DNA of 64,000 nt from Oxalobacteraceae bacterium OTU3CAMAD1 (GTDB taxonomy: Bacteria; Pseudomonadota; Gammaproteobacteria; Burkholderiales; Burkholderiaceae_D), in assembly GCA_024123915.1 (NCBI GenBank), contig CP099650.1:6572001-6636000 (forward strand), read 5' to 3'. Within the stretch, counting starts at the first letter, position 1. Every line of letters begins with the position of its first letter. The notes under the pieces were generated by a model. It ran no database searches. It worked only from the letters and a program-made list of their open reading frames with translations, and was not told where the DNA came from. Below are positions 25,362-34,275 of this stretch, piece after piece. The translations under genes were made by a program, and so were the position numbers.

Positions 25362-27068
25362 CTACCGCAGGCGCCTGATGCGCTGCTGCGTTTCGGCCTT
25401 GCCGGCGGGCTTGCCCGTCTCTTCGCGCTTGACCAGATAGGCGGTCAACGCATCGACAGCGAGGATGCCCGATTCGGCGCGGTTGGCGCCATTGGCGAAC
25501 ATCGGAAAAGCATCGCCGCCTTCGGCCAGGAAGTTATTCACCATCACACGATAGGACGACTCCCTCTGCAACGGCACACCGTTCAGCATCACGCTGTCCG
25601 CCACCACCTTGCTACCCTCGCCGCGCTTCGCATCCCACTGATAGGTGAAGCCGTCGGACACCTGCAGCAGCCCGCGCCACGAGTCGCGCCCGCCGATCCA
25701 CTGCTGCTCCAGCAGCTCGTAGATCTGCCACCCTTTCAGGTTCATCGCCACCAGCTTGTTCCCGAACGGCAGCACCACCTGCGCCTGGCCGATGGTGACG
25801 CGCTTGTCCGCGCCGGTTTCCAGATCGCTGCGGATACCGCCGTCGTTCATGAAAGCGATCTGCACGCCGAACGGACGCCCCGCCGCCAGCACCGAGTCGG
25901 CCACCAGATCGCCCAATGGCGACTCGCCGTTGTCATCGAGGCCCCGCGCGACGCTGGGCACGGCCAGCGCCGCCACCGGACGCGCCAGTTGCGCCGCACT
26001 GCGCTCGCGCGCCTTCTTCAAATAAGCATCGAGCGCCGGAGCGGCAGGCCAGGTGCCGGGCACCATCACCTCCTGCGTGGCGCTGACGTCACGCAGCGTG
26101 TTGGTGCCGGTATCGACCCTCAGCTTGATGCGCGCCATCACATGGCCCGCCGAATCGGACTGCGTCACCAGACGTCCGTCCACCCGGCACAGGTAACCTT
26201 TGTGCGAATGGCCGCTGACCACCACGCGGATCGCCGGATCGAGGCGTTTAACGACATCGACCACCGCGCCTGTCAATTGACTGCAATCCTGCTGGTCGAA
26301 CTTCTCGACGGTGGTGCCGCCCTGGTGCAGCAGCACGACGAATACGCCCACGCCCTGCTGGCGCAGCTCCGGCAGTTGGCGGTTGATCGCGTCCGCCTCG
26401 TCGATGAACTGGAGGCCGGCGATGCCGGAAGCGAGCGAGGTTTCGGCGGTCTCGCGCAGCACGGTGCCGATGAAGGCCACCTTGACACCATGCGCGGTCT
26501 CGATCTTGTAGGCCGGCAGGATCGGCTTGCGTGTGACCATGTCGATCACGTTGGCCGCCAGATAACTGAATTTCGCGCCGGCGTAGTCCGGGTCGAACTT
26601 GCAGGCCTTGTCGGCGCGCGGCGATTTGCAGCCGCCCTTCTGCTGGCGCAGCAGCTCGACGCGGCCGGCGTCGAATTCGTGATTGCCGACGGTGCTCGCG
26701 CGCAGTCCCAATAAATCCATCGCGGCCATGGTCGGCTCGTCGGCCCACATCGACGAGATGGCCGGGCTGGCGCCGATCAAATCGCCGGCGCCCACCAGCA
26801 GCAGTTCCGGGTCCCGCTTGCGCCAGGCCTGCAGCGCCGCGCCCAGCGTATCGATCCCGCCGGCCATCACCGTCCGTGGCTCTGGATTGCGCACGCTGTC
26901 CCACACGTATTTGCTCGGCTCGAGGTTGCCGTGGAAGTCATTCAACGTGACCAGTTGAACCTCGACGACGCCAGGCGGCAACCGCGGCCCGAAAGCGCAG
27001 CCGCTGGACAGGGCCGCGAGAGCGCCCGCCAGCACGGCGGCGACGACGGAACTCGATCGTTTAGTCAT
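25362..27068 (-). CDS. 5'-nucleotidase / UDP-sugar hydrolase family lipoprotein
   Basis: A 568-residue protein with an export signal and a lipobox-like LSSGC at 20-24, so probably anchored to a membrane facing the periplasm. The metallophosphatase domain has TLNDFHGNLE at 41-50, GAGDLIGASP, GNHEFDAG at 128-135, and GHSHKGY. The C-terminal 5_nucleotid_C domain has NDGGIRSDL and SYRVMVNNFLAEGGDAF. It would remove phosphate from nucleotides to give nucleosides for the importer. As first gene of the unit with PLD and S1 nuclease, it completes a nucleic-acid-to-nucleoside route outside the cytoplasm. UDP-sugar or 2',3'-cyclic nucleotide hydrolysis is also possible for the family. Confidence 0.9.
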   Translation of the reverse strand: MTKRSSSVVAAVLAGALAALSSGCAFGPRLPPGVVEVQLVTLNDFHGNLEPSKYVWDSVRNPEPRTVMAGGIDTLGAALQAWRKRDPELLLVGAGDLIGASPAISSMWADEPTMAAMDLLGLRASTVGNHEFDAGRVELLRQQKGGCKSPRADKACKFDPDYAGAKFSYLAANVIDMVTRKPILPAYKIETAHGVKVAFIGTVLRETAETSLASGIAGLQFIDEADAINRQLPELRQQGVGVFVVLLHQGGTTVEKFDQQDCSQLTGAVVDVVKRLDPAIRVVVSGHSHKGYLCRVDGRLVTQSDSAGHVMARIKLRVDTGTNTLRDVSATQEVMVPGTWPAAPALDAYLKKARERSAAQLARPVAALAVPSVARGLDDNGESPLGDLVADSVLAAGRPFGVQIAFMNDGGIRSDLETGADKRVTIGQAQVVLPFGNKLVAMNLKGWQIYELLEQQWIGGRDSWRGLLQVSDGFTYQWDAKRGEGSKVVADSVMLNGVPLQRESSYRVMVNNFLAEGGDAFPMFANGANRAESGILAVDALTAYLVKREETGKPAGKAETQQRIRRLR

Positions 27069-27171
27069 TGCGGATCAACTCGGAAATAATCAAATATTGT
27101 ACAGCCCAAGCCGGCTGAAAAACGCCGCCGGCCCCGGCAAAAATAATACGTTACAAACCGTCCCGGAATAA

Positions 27172-27203
27172 AAAAACGGCTGATGTCGCCACCAGCCGTT
27201 TTT
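27172..27203 (-). terminator. Rho-independent terminator of the large TonB receptor gene
   Basis: AAAAACGGCTG (27172-27182) and CAGCCGTTTTT (27193-27203) pair perfectly around a 10-base loop, with A/T runs on both sides. It follows the stop of the receptor gene at 27226 on the minus strand and separates it from the 5'-nucleotidase unit. Confidence 0.9.
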
Positions 27204-27225
27204 GGATCAGAGACTTGCTACGAAC

Positions 27226-30200
27226 TTAGAATTCGTACTTCACAGTCGCCTGGATGGCCCACTGCGATTCGCCCTTGTTCTGACGCACTTCCAGGTCCTC
27301 GACCTTGTCGCGCACCTTGTAGACATAACGACCCTGTGCATCCAGACCGACGAAGTCGACGAAGCTGCGAGCCTGCGCGCCGCCCGCCTGGAACAGCACT
27401 TCGTTGGTACGACCCCAACGGCGGTTCAGCAGATTGCCGAAGTTGAAGATGTCGAAGCTGAAGACGGCTTTATGACCACGGATGAAGCTCGGGATCTCCT
27501 GTGCGATGCGCAGGTCGAAGCTGTTGGTCCAAGGCGAGAAGTCGGTGTTACGACCGACCACTTTGCCCTTCGAATTCCGCAGCACGCCATTGGCGTTCAC
27601 GACCGACCAGAACTTCGTTTCGTTGGCGTTGCTGGTGGCGGTATCGCCCGCGAACACCACCTGGCCCGAACCCGGCGCCGATGGGATGTACATCAGATCG
27701 TTACCGGAAACCGAATCGCCGTTCAAGTCGTTGTTGAAGGTCCAGCTGTATGGCTTGCCCGAACGGCCTTCGTAGAACATACCGAAGGTGGTCTTGTAGG
27801 AGCCGAAGAAACGCTTCTGGAAGTTCAGCACGCCGCTGATGCGGTCTTTCACCAGATAGCTCGAGTTGGCCGACACTTCTTCGTTCGGGTTGAACACCGA
27901 ACGGCCGCTGAAGGTCGAGTTCGAGGTCGACGAGGTCAGTGGCGACACTTCCTTCGCTTCGGTGTACGAGTACGCCAGCGACCAGCTGTAGCCACCCGAC
28001 ATCGGACGCGACAACGAGGCCGTGGCGACGTTGCTGTAGCCCTGCGAGGTGCCGGTGGCGACCAGGACGTTGCCGAACCTGTCGTTGCTGGCGGCCTTGC
28101 TGCGGAACTGGCCGCAGTTGGTGCCATTGACGGTGCCGGTCGAGATCGACGAACCGCTGGCGTTCCAGCAGTTCTGCGAGAACGCGGCGGCGTTGTAGTA
28201 CAGCTCGCGGCCGTCGCTACCGATACGGGTAGGCGCGCCCAGGTTGTAGTTCTGGTAGTAGATACCGTCACGCACCTTGGTTTTCAGGAATTCAGCACCG
28301 AAGACCAGGCCGTACCATGGCAGTTCGTGGTCGAGGGCGATGTTCGCTTTCCATACCGAAGGCTGACGCAGGCCGGGGGCCAGCGCGTCGATCGGCGGTA
28401 CCGGCGTCACCGTGGTCAAGCCTGGCGGCGCCACGCCGACGGCCGGCGTGAAGGTGCCATCGGCGGTAGGGCAAGCACCGGCGCTGGTGTTGCAGACGGT
28501 GGTGCGGGTCGCGACGCCGTTGTTCTGGAACGGGTTGGCCAGCCATACGGACGCTGCGGCGCCCTGGAACAGGCCGGCGCCGCCGCGCACCTGGGTCTGA
28601 CGGGCGGTGTCGAACTTGTAGTTGAAGCCGGCGCGCGGCTGCCACAGTTTCTGGCCGTCGAAGGTGGTCGTGTTATCCAGACCGAAACCGCCAGTCTGGC
28701 GTCCGCCGACGGTGGCGCCAGGCGTAGCGCTGGCGATGACGGCCTGGGCGACTGCTGCATTGAGCGTTGGACGCTCAGGCACACTGGCGGCATCGACACG
28801 CAAACCGTAGCTGATGGTCAGACGCGGGTTGACGGTCCACACGTCCTGCAGGAACAGGCCGGTGTTCTTCATGGTGAAGTTGGCGGCGGCGTTGCCTTCC
28901 AGCGTGTTGCCCGGCGACGCGGTCAGCAAGGTGTAGGTGCTTGGACGACCGCGGCGGAAGTTTTCCAGGATGGCTTGTTCGACGGCGGCGGCATTCGCGG
29001 TGCCGCAGTTGATCGCGCCGAAGCTGTATTGGAAGGCGGCGGAGCTGTTGATGCAGCTGAACTGGTAGTTACCGTAGGTGTTTTGCAGGAACGCGTTAAA
29101 GATCTCGTTCTTGGCGTAATCGGCGCCGAACTTGATCTCGTGGTCGTTCAACGTCCAGTTGGCGCCACCGTACAGGTCCAGCGTCTTGGTGTTGAGGTTG
29201 TTGAACTGGCGGCTCGAATCGGTACCGAAGTTCAAGGTGCGCGAAGCTGGCAAGCCGGCCCCACCCTCCGGCAGCGCGCCGGTGAACGACAGGCTGATCG
29301 CGGGCAGCATCGAGGCGTTCTTAGGAACACTCTCGTAATCGCGCTGCGACGCCTTGAACTCGGTGGAGAAGTTCGGCGCCCAGTCCGAGGTCAGTTGCAT
29401 GACCTTGGTTTCGATGTTCTTTTCCTGTGCATACCAAGCCGAGCTCAGCGACAGGCTGTTGCTGGCGATGCTAGGGAAAATCGGTTCCGATTGTTCGGTC
29501 TTCGAGTAACGCACCATCAGGCGGTGGTCGTCGGTGATGTTCCAGTCCAGCTTGACCAGCTTGTCTTCGACGTCAAGCTTGGTGCCGCCAGGGACTTGGG
29601 AGGTGCCGATGTCCATGCCGTACTGCTGGGCGATGTTCTGCGCCTGGGCGATGGCGTTCGGGGTGATGGCGACGTTGGTCATGCCGCCGCCCAGCGGGCC
29701 GAAGGCCGGCGCGCTGCGCGACGATTCCAGTTTCTCGTAGTTAGCGAAGAAGAACAGCTTGTCCTGGATGATCGGACCGCCGACAGTGAAGCCTTTGGTG
29801 GTTTCCTTGAACGGGGCTGGATCGAAGTACTCGCCGGTGGTCTGGTTGAAGCGCTCGCCGGCCAGCTTGTCGTTACGGAAGACGTAATAGACACTACCCT
29901 TGACGGTGTTGGTGCCGGACTTGGTCACCGCGTTGATGTTGCCGCCGGTGTAGCCCTTCTGGGTGACGTCGTAGTTGGCGACGTTGACCTGCACCGACTG
30001 GATCGCTTCGATCGAGATCGGCTGCTTGGAGGTCGGCGAACCGCTCGCTTCCAGGCCGAAGGTGTCGTTCACGGCCACGCCGTCGATGGTCAGCGAGTTG
30101 TAGCGCGAGTTCTGGCCGGCCACGGACATTTCGCCGCGGTCCTTGTCTGTCTGCGAGACGCGCGGATCGGCGCGGGCGTAGTCTTGCAGGTTGCGGTTGA

Positions 30201-30669
30201 TCGAGCCCTGGATCGCCAGTTCGGTGGCGCTGATGCTGGTGCCGGCGCCCATATTAGTCTTGGAGAACTTCTCCGAACGGCCGCCCGCGGTACCGGCGAT
30301 GGTCACGGTTTGCATCGCTGGGGTCGCGCCGAGCACGGCGTCCACGCTGGCGGTTTCGGCCAGCTGGGTGAATACGCCTTCGCGTTTTTCCGAGACGCCG
30401 TCTTTGGTGATGGTGATCGTGTACGGGCCGCCGGCGCGCAGGCCGCGCTGCACATAACGGCCTTCCGCGTCGGTGACCACGTTGTTGACGGTACCGGACT
30501 CGGTGTGGACGATGGTAACGGTCGCGCCCGCTGCTGGCTTGCCGTCGCCTGACGAGATGCGGCCGCCGATGGCCGACGTCGTGTTCTGTGCAAAGGCCGG
30601 TGCCGCCGCGAGCGCGATGGACAGGCTGAGCGCTATTTGCGTCAGCTTGAGCCGTTTATGATTGATCAT
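27226..30669 (-). CDS. Oar-like TonB-dependent receptor with N-terminal carboxypeptidase-regulatory domain
   Basis: The 1147-residue protein starts at the ATG 30667-30669 (MINHKRLKLTQIAL) and has a signal peptide cut near residue 27 (AFAQNT). A carboxypeptidase-regulatory-like Ig fold follows (about 30-115, SAIGGRISSGDGKPAAGATV), then a plug (about 125-260, with SRYNSLTIDGVAVND and the QKGYTGGNINAVTKSG stretch) and a large barrel ending in Phe (TVKYEF). This is the OmpA-related/Oar architecture used for large or polymeric ligands. No partner SusD is present, as usual in Proteobacteria. It lies between two groups of nucleic-acid genes, but its ligand cannot be derived. A terminator lies directly downstream. 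Confidence 0.9.
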   Translation of the reverse strand: MINHKRLKLTQIALSLSIALAAAPAFAQNTTSAIGGRISSGDGKPAAGATVTIVHTESGTVNNVVTDAEGRYVQRGLRAGGPYTITITKDGVSEKREGVFTQLAETASVDAVLGATPAMQTVTIAGTAGGRSEKFSKTNMGAGTSISATELAIQGSINRNLQDYARADPRVSQTDKDRGEMSVAGQNSRYNSLTIDGVAVNDTFGLEASGSPTSKQPISIEAIQSVQVNVANYDVTQKGYTGGNINAVTKSGTNTVKGSVYYVFRNDKLAGERFNQTTGEYFDPAPFKETTKGFTVGGPIIQDKLFFFANYEKLESSRSAPAFGPLGGGMTNVAITPNAIAQAQNIAQQYGMDIGTSQVPGGTKLDVEDKLVKLDWNITDDHRLMVRYSKTEQSEPIFPSIASNSLSLSSAWYAQEKNIETKVMQLTSDWAPNFSTEFKASQRDYESVPKNASMLPAISLSFTGALPEGGAGLPASRTLNFGTDSSRQFNNLNTKTLDLYGGANWTLNDHEIKFGADYAKNEIFNAFLQNTYGNYQFSCINSSAAFQYSFGAINCGTANAAAVEQAILENFRRGRPSTYTLLTASPGNTLEGNAAANFTMKNTGLFLQDVWTVNPRLTISYGLRVDAASVPERPTLNAAVAQAVIASATPGATVGGRQTGGFGLDNTTTFDGQKLWQPRAGFNYKFDTARQTQVRGGAGLFQGAAASVWLANPFQNNGVATRTTVCNTSAGACPTADGTFTPAVGVAPPGLTTVTPVPPIDALAPGLRQPSVWKANIALDHELPWYGLVFGAEFLKTKVRDGIYYQNYNLGAPTRIGSDGRELYYNAAAFSQNCWNASGSSISTGTVNGTNCGQFRSKAASNDRFGNVLVATGTSQGYSNVATASLSRPMSGGYSWSLAYSYTEAKEVSPLTSSTSNSTFSGRSVFNPNEEVSANSSYLVKDRISGVLNFQKRFFGSYKTTFGMFYEGRSGKPYSWTFNNDLNGDSVSGNDLMYIPSAPGSGQVVFAGDTATSNANETKFWSVVNANGVLRNSKGKVVGRNTDFSPWTNSFDLRIAQEIPSFIRGHKAVFSFDIFNFGNLLNRRWGRTNEVLFQAGGAQARSFVDFVGLDAQGRYVYKVRDKVEDLEVRQNKGESQWAIQATVKYEF

Positions 30670-31286
30670 TGTATAACCCCAAAAAAGACTAATAGTTATG
30701 TCGAAATCCCGCTGATGGCGGAACTCCTCTTTACGTTTGCTGCAACTGGTCGAGCCGCCCAAATCCCGACGTGCCAACGGCAGCGGGTGAGTGTAACGGC
30801 TTAATATGTCAGGGCTGTGACGTCCGTAGGTGACGCTTCCGCCTGGTTTGCCACTTATCTACTGAACTGTGAGAAAGCAATAATCTTGCTTTTTTGGATC
30901 ATTTCATCCAACTATGCAGGATCGAAAAAAGCATGACAAATACGATTTATTTTAAGAATTCAGATGAAAAATATATAAATGAGGCTAAATTAACAGGCGA
31001 CGGCAACTACCACGAGGAATAAGGCGGAATTATAAATCAGCCATTCTCACGTGAAATCTTTTCATTGGTATTAATGCAAAAAGCAACACCACTGGCGACG
31101 CTTATGTCGCATCGCGGCCACAAGCGTGAAAAAAATGTCGCGGCGCATGCCACAGAGAGGAATTTATGACAACAGTCGGATGCTGCTGTGCGGAAGGAAA
31201 TTTTGTAACAAACAACAGAATGGTGTGGGTTGCGCACCACACCACCCTGCTGTTGAGCCAGCTTTACGCCGGTGACGCCAGCCGGG
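30670..31286. other. 617-bp intergenic region with two hairpins, no gene seen
   Basis: The part next to 30669 must carry the promoter of the large receptor. A small hairpin AAAGCAA-TAATC-TTGCTTT with a following T-run lies at 30874-30892 on the plus strand. The AT-rich centre (30890-31010) has no coding character. The last 80 bp hold the terminator of the adenosine deaminase gene. An open minus-strand frame at 31037-31330 lacks a family match and overlaps the terminator, so I do not accept it. Confidence 0.6.
31213..31255 (-). terminator. Terminator after the adenosine deaminase gene
   Basis: Arms CAACAG + TGGTGTGG (31213-31228) and CCACACCA + CTGTTG (up to 31255) pair with an internal asymmetry around an 8-base loop. 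On the minus strand TTTGTTACAAAATTTCC follows. It lies 32 bp past the stop at 31287 and ends the puuE-xdh-guaD-add series. Confidence 0.65.
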
Positions 31287-32762
31287 TTAGCGTGCCGCCT
31301 TGCTTTGCGCCGCAGCAATTTCAGCTTCAAACTTGCTGAACTTGCCGTCTAATCCCTTCAACAGCCGCTGCTTGTCGGCCTCGGCCAGGAAGGAATAACG
31401 AATGCTGTCGTATGACAGTTTTTTGACCTCAGCATAGGTCGGCTGATAACGGGCGGCATACAGCACGTATTCGCCGGACAGGTTATTACGCGAGACACCC
31501 GCATCGTCTGTCGACAGCACGAACGGCACGCCGTATTTGCGGTACAAGGTGACCGGGTGCGCTGCGCCCTTCACACCCAAAATAAAGTCGTTACTAGAGA
31601 GATTGACCTCGACCGGAATCTGCCGATCACGCATTTTTTTCATGATGCCCAGTGGATCGGTCTCGTGGGCGATGTCCATGCCATGGCCGATGCGGCTGGC
31701 GCCGGCGACGTCGATGGCGTCGCGGATGTGGAAGGTCAGGCCTTCCGGCTGCACCATGCCCAGCGCCAGCTCGCCGGCGTGCAGCGCCAGTTTCACCTTC
31801 GGATATTTCGTCTTCAGGAATTTGAACATCTGCATGTGCATCGCGTAGTCGCGCATCGCCACATGGACGCTTTCCTGGCCGACGATGTTCACGCCGACGA
31901 TCATCGGGCTGGAGGACGCCAGTCTGAAGCTCGACACCATCTGCGAGAACACCTGCGACGGCGACAGGAAGCGCAGCGCGAACGGCTGGTAGCGCATCGT
32001 GAAGTCGGCGTCGTCGATGCCGGCGCCGGAGGTCTTGACGTTTTCCAGGTAGGCGGCGATCCAGCCCTGGAAGGCCTTGTCGTCCTCCAGTTTGGCGCTG
32101 TAGGCGGCCAGGTCGGCCTCGGTCACGCCGCCGGCGATGGCCTTCTCGTCGAAGGCCTTGTCCTGCGCGATCGGCGCGATCTCGTAGATGGTCTCGATGT
32201 AGCTCAGGTTTTCCTGGATGGCGCGCTGCTTGAGCGTCTTCAGGCCTTCGGCGGCATTGGTCGACGCCACCGGATTGAAATAGGCGAAGGTGTCGAAGAA
32301 CTGGCGGTCCGGCGGCGACTGCACCGCGCCATGATTGTGGAAGTCCTTGTCCGACCATTTTTGCAGCAGGTTGGCCAGCACCGTATTGTTTTGCAGGACG
32401 TCCTGGCCGGACAGGCACGCGCGCTCGGCCAGCGGTTTGGCGCGCTCGCTGGCGACGTTTTCCTTGGCCGTGTCGATCATGAAGCTGGTCTTGTTGACGC
32501 AGTAGCCCTCTTTGTCCACCCACTCCAGATACTGCTCGGCGTAGATCGAGCCGGAATAGTGGTGGTGCAGATCGCCGCCCTTGGGCATCATCGTGAAGAA
32601 CATCGACAGCTCGGCCAGTTTCGGCTCCTTGGCCGAGACCAGCGAGGCGAAATGCTTCTTGACGATGTCCTCGTTGCTGGCCGCGTGCACGCCTTGCGGC
32701 GTGGCGCAGAACACGGCGGCGGCGAGGGCGACTGCCTTCAGGCTGGCGATATTTTTTTGCAT
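31287..32762 (-). CDS. Exported adenosine deaminase (ADGF-like)
   Basis: The 491-residue protein belongs to the metal-dependent adenosine/AMP deaminase superfamily. Catalytic segments are GDLHHHYSGS at 63-72 (metal histidines), LHAGE near residue 330 (catalytic Glu), RIGHGMDIA, and LSTDDAGVSR near 425 (metal Asp). Unlike cytosolic Add (about 330 residues) it has a clear signal peptide (VALAAAVFCATPQGVHAASN) and extra helical sequence at 80-220, like secreted ADGF enzymes. It would turn adenosine into inosine in the periplasm. The start ATG at 32760-32762 is chosen because the longer frame runs into guaD. It is the last gene of the purine operon. Confidence 0.88.
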   Translation of the reverse strand: MQKNIASLKAVALAAAVFCATPQGVHAASNEDIVKKHFASLVSAKEPKLAELSMFFTMMPKGGDLHHHYSGSIYAEQYLEWVDKEGYCVNKTSFMIDTAKENVASERAKPLAERACLSGQDVLQNNTVLANLLQKWSDKDFHNHGAVQSPPDRQFFDTFAYFNPVASTNAAEGLKTLKQRAIQENLSYIETIYEIAPIAQDKAFDEKAIAGGVTEADLAAYSAKLEDDKAFQGWIAAYLENVKTSGAGIDDADFTMRYQPFALRFLSPSQVFSQMVSSFRLASSSPMIVGVNIVGQESVHVAMRDYAMHMQMFKFLKTKYPKVKLALHAGELALGMVQPEGLTFHIRDAIDVAGASRIGHGMDIAHETDPLGIMKKMRDRQIPVEVNLSSNDFILGVKGAAHPVTLYRKYGVPFVLSTDDAGVSRNNLSGEYVLYAARYQPTYAEVKKLSYDSIRYSFLAEADKQRLLKGLDGKFSKFEAEIAAAQSKAAR

Positions 32763-32784
32763 GTGGCTTCCAATGTGAATATAG

Positions 32785-34095
32785 TCAAGTCGAGGCGCGG
32801 GCGTGTACCTTGCGGCCGGCGGAATAGGTCGCCGCGATGGCGCGGTCGTCGCCCAGCAACGCCAGCGCGAACAGCAGTTCCTCCAGGCTTTCGACGCGGT
32901 CGGTGCGCCGCTGCAGCAGCGGCGTGGCCTGCGGGTCGACGACGATGAAGTCCGCCTCCGCGCCGGCGCTGAAATTGCCGATCGTGCCTTCAAGCTGCAT
33001 GCTGCGCGCCGCGCCCAGCGTGGCCAGGTAGAACATCCGCAAAGCCGGCAGATAACTGCCGCCCAAGCGCGCTACTTTATAGGCTTCATTCATGGTTTGC
33101 AACATCGAGAACGACGTGCCGCCGCCGACATCCGTCGCCAGCGACAGCAGCACGCCCGCCTGGTCGGCCTGTTCGAAGTCGAACAAGCCGCTGCCGAGGA
33201 ACAGGTTGGAGGTCGGGCAGATGGCGGCGGCGGACCGGGTTTCGGCCATGCGCTCACGGTCGCGCTCATCGAGCCAGATGCAGTGGCCGTACATCGCGCG
33301 CGGACGCATCATGCCGTAGTTGTCGTAGACATCGATGTAGCTGCGCGACTTGGGGAACAACTCGCGCACCCACGCGCATTCGGCTTCGTTCTCCGATACG
33401 TGGGTCTGGATGAAGGTGTCCGGATAGGCGCGCGCCAGTTCGCCGGCCAGGTGCAGCTGCTCCTCGGTGGAGGTGGGCGCGAAGCGCGGCGTGATGGCGT
33501 ACAGCGAGCGGCCGTGGTTGTGCCAGCGCTGGATCAGCGCCTCGGTGTCGCGGGCGCTCGATTCGGCGGTGTCGCGCAGGTAGTCGGGGCAGTTCCGGTC
33601 CATCATCACCTTGCCGGCGACCATGCGGAGGCCGCGCTGCTCGCTGGCGGTGAAGAAAGCGTCCACCGATTGTGGATGCACGCTGCAATAGACCATGGCG
33701 GTGGTGGTGCCGCAACGTAGCAGCTCGTCGAGGAAGAAGTCAGCCACGCCGGCGGCGTGCGCGGGGTCGCCGAATTTGCTCTCGACCGGAAAGGTGTACG
33801 TCTCCAGCCAGGGCAGCAGGCCTTCCGCCGGCGAGGCGATCATGTCGGTCTGCGGGTAGTGGACGTGCGTGTCGATAAAGCCGGGCATCAGCAGCTTGCC
33901 GCTGTAGTCGTGCACTTCGGTTCCCGGCGGGAGCGTGGCGTGCAGCGTGGCGTAGTCGCCCGCCGCCTGGACTTTGCCGTCGGCGACGATCAGCAGGCCG
34001 TCTTCGTGCCAGTCGTGGGACTGGTCGCTGAAAGCGGGATCGGCGAGAAAGTGGAGCAAGCTGCCTCGGTAGGCTTGCAGGTTTGGGTTCGACAT
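32785..34095 (-). CDS. guaD: Guanine deaminase
   Basis: The enzyme hydrolyses guanine to xanthine and ammonia in the cytoplasm, supplying xanthine dehydrogenase. The 436-residue amidohydrolase has the metal motif PGFIDTHVHYPQ (His77, His79), VHYPQTDMIASPAEGLLPWL typical of GuaD, THVSENEAE, MYGHCIWLDE, and the metal Asp in LATDVGGGTSFSM. The start at the ATG 34093-34095 gives MSNPNLQAYRG. The frame is open upstream through the interspersed repeat and a duplicated leader, without conservation. It is downstream of xdhC with repeat copy 4 in between, and upstream of the adenosine deaminase gene by 22 bp. Confidence 0.95.
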   Translation of the reverse strand: MSNPNLQAYRGSLLHFLADPAFSDQSHDWHEDGLLIVADGKVQAAGDYATLHATLPPGTEVHDYSGKLLMPGFIDTHVHYPQTDMIASPAEGLLPWLETYTFPVESKFGDPAHAAGVADFFLDELLRCGTTTAMVYCSVHPQSVDAFFTASEQRGLRMVAGKVMMDRNCPDYLRDTAESSARDTEALIQRWHNHGRSLYAITPRFAPTSTEEQLHLAGELARAYPDTFIQTHVSENEAECAWVRELFPKSRSYIDVYDNYGMMRPRAMYGHCIWLDERDRERMAETRSAAAICPTSNLFLGSGLFDFEQADQAGVLLSLATDVGGGTSFSMLQTMNEAYKVARLGGSYLPALRMFYLATLGAARSMQLEGTIGNFSAGAEADFIVVDPQATPLLQRRTDRVESLEELLFALALLGDDRAIAATYSAGRKVHARAST

Positions 34096-34177
34096 AGGTT
34101 CTTTCAAAAATTTCGTGGTTCCGCGTGGCGGTTGCATGGCGTGGTTCGACATACGTCCCATCAAATATTCGCGGGTC

Positions 34178-34275
34178 CACGTAGGGCGGATTAGGCGGGA
34201 CGCCGTAATCGGCCATCGACGAGCCGATGGCGGCACATGCATGGCCGATTACGCTGCGCTAATCCGCCCTACGTG
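34178..34275. repeat. Interspersed palindromic repeat, copy 4, overlapping the xdhC 3' end
   Basis: Full copy with the GGCGGGACGCC-loop arm on the left and the GCGCAGC-loop arm on the right. Its right arm supplies the last nine codons (NHVGRISAA) and the TAA stop of xdhC (34249-34251). Confidence 0.9.

Noticed and set aside
31037..31330. Possible 97-residue minus-strand protein downstream of the adenosine deaminase gene
   Set aside because: It overlaps the deaminase gene end and its terminator, and has no family pattern.
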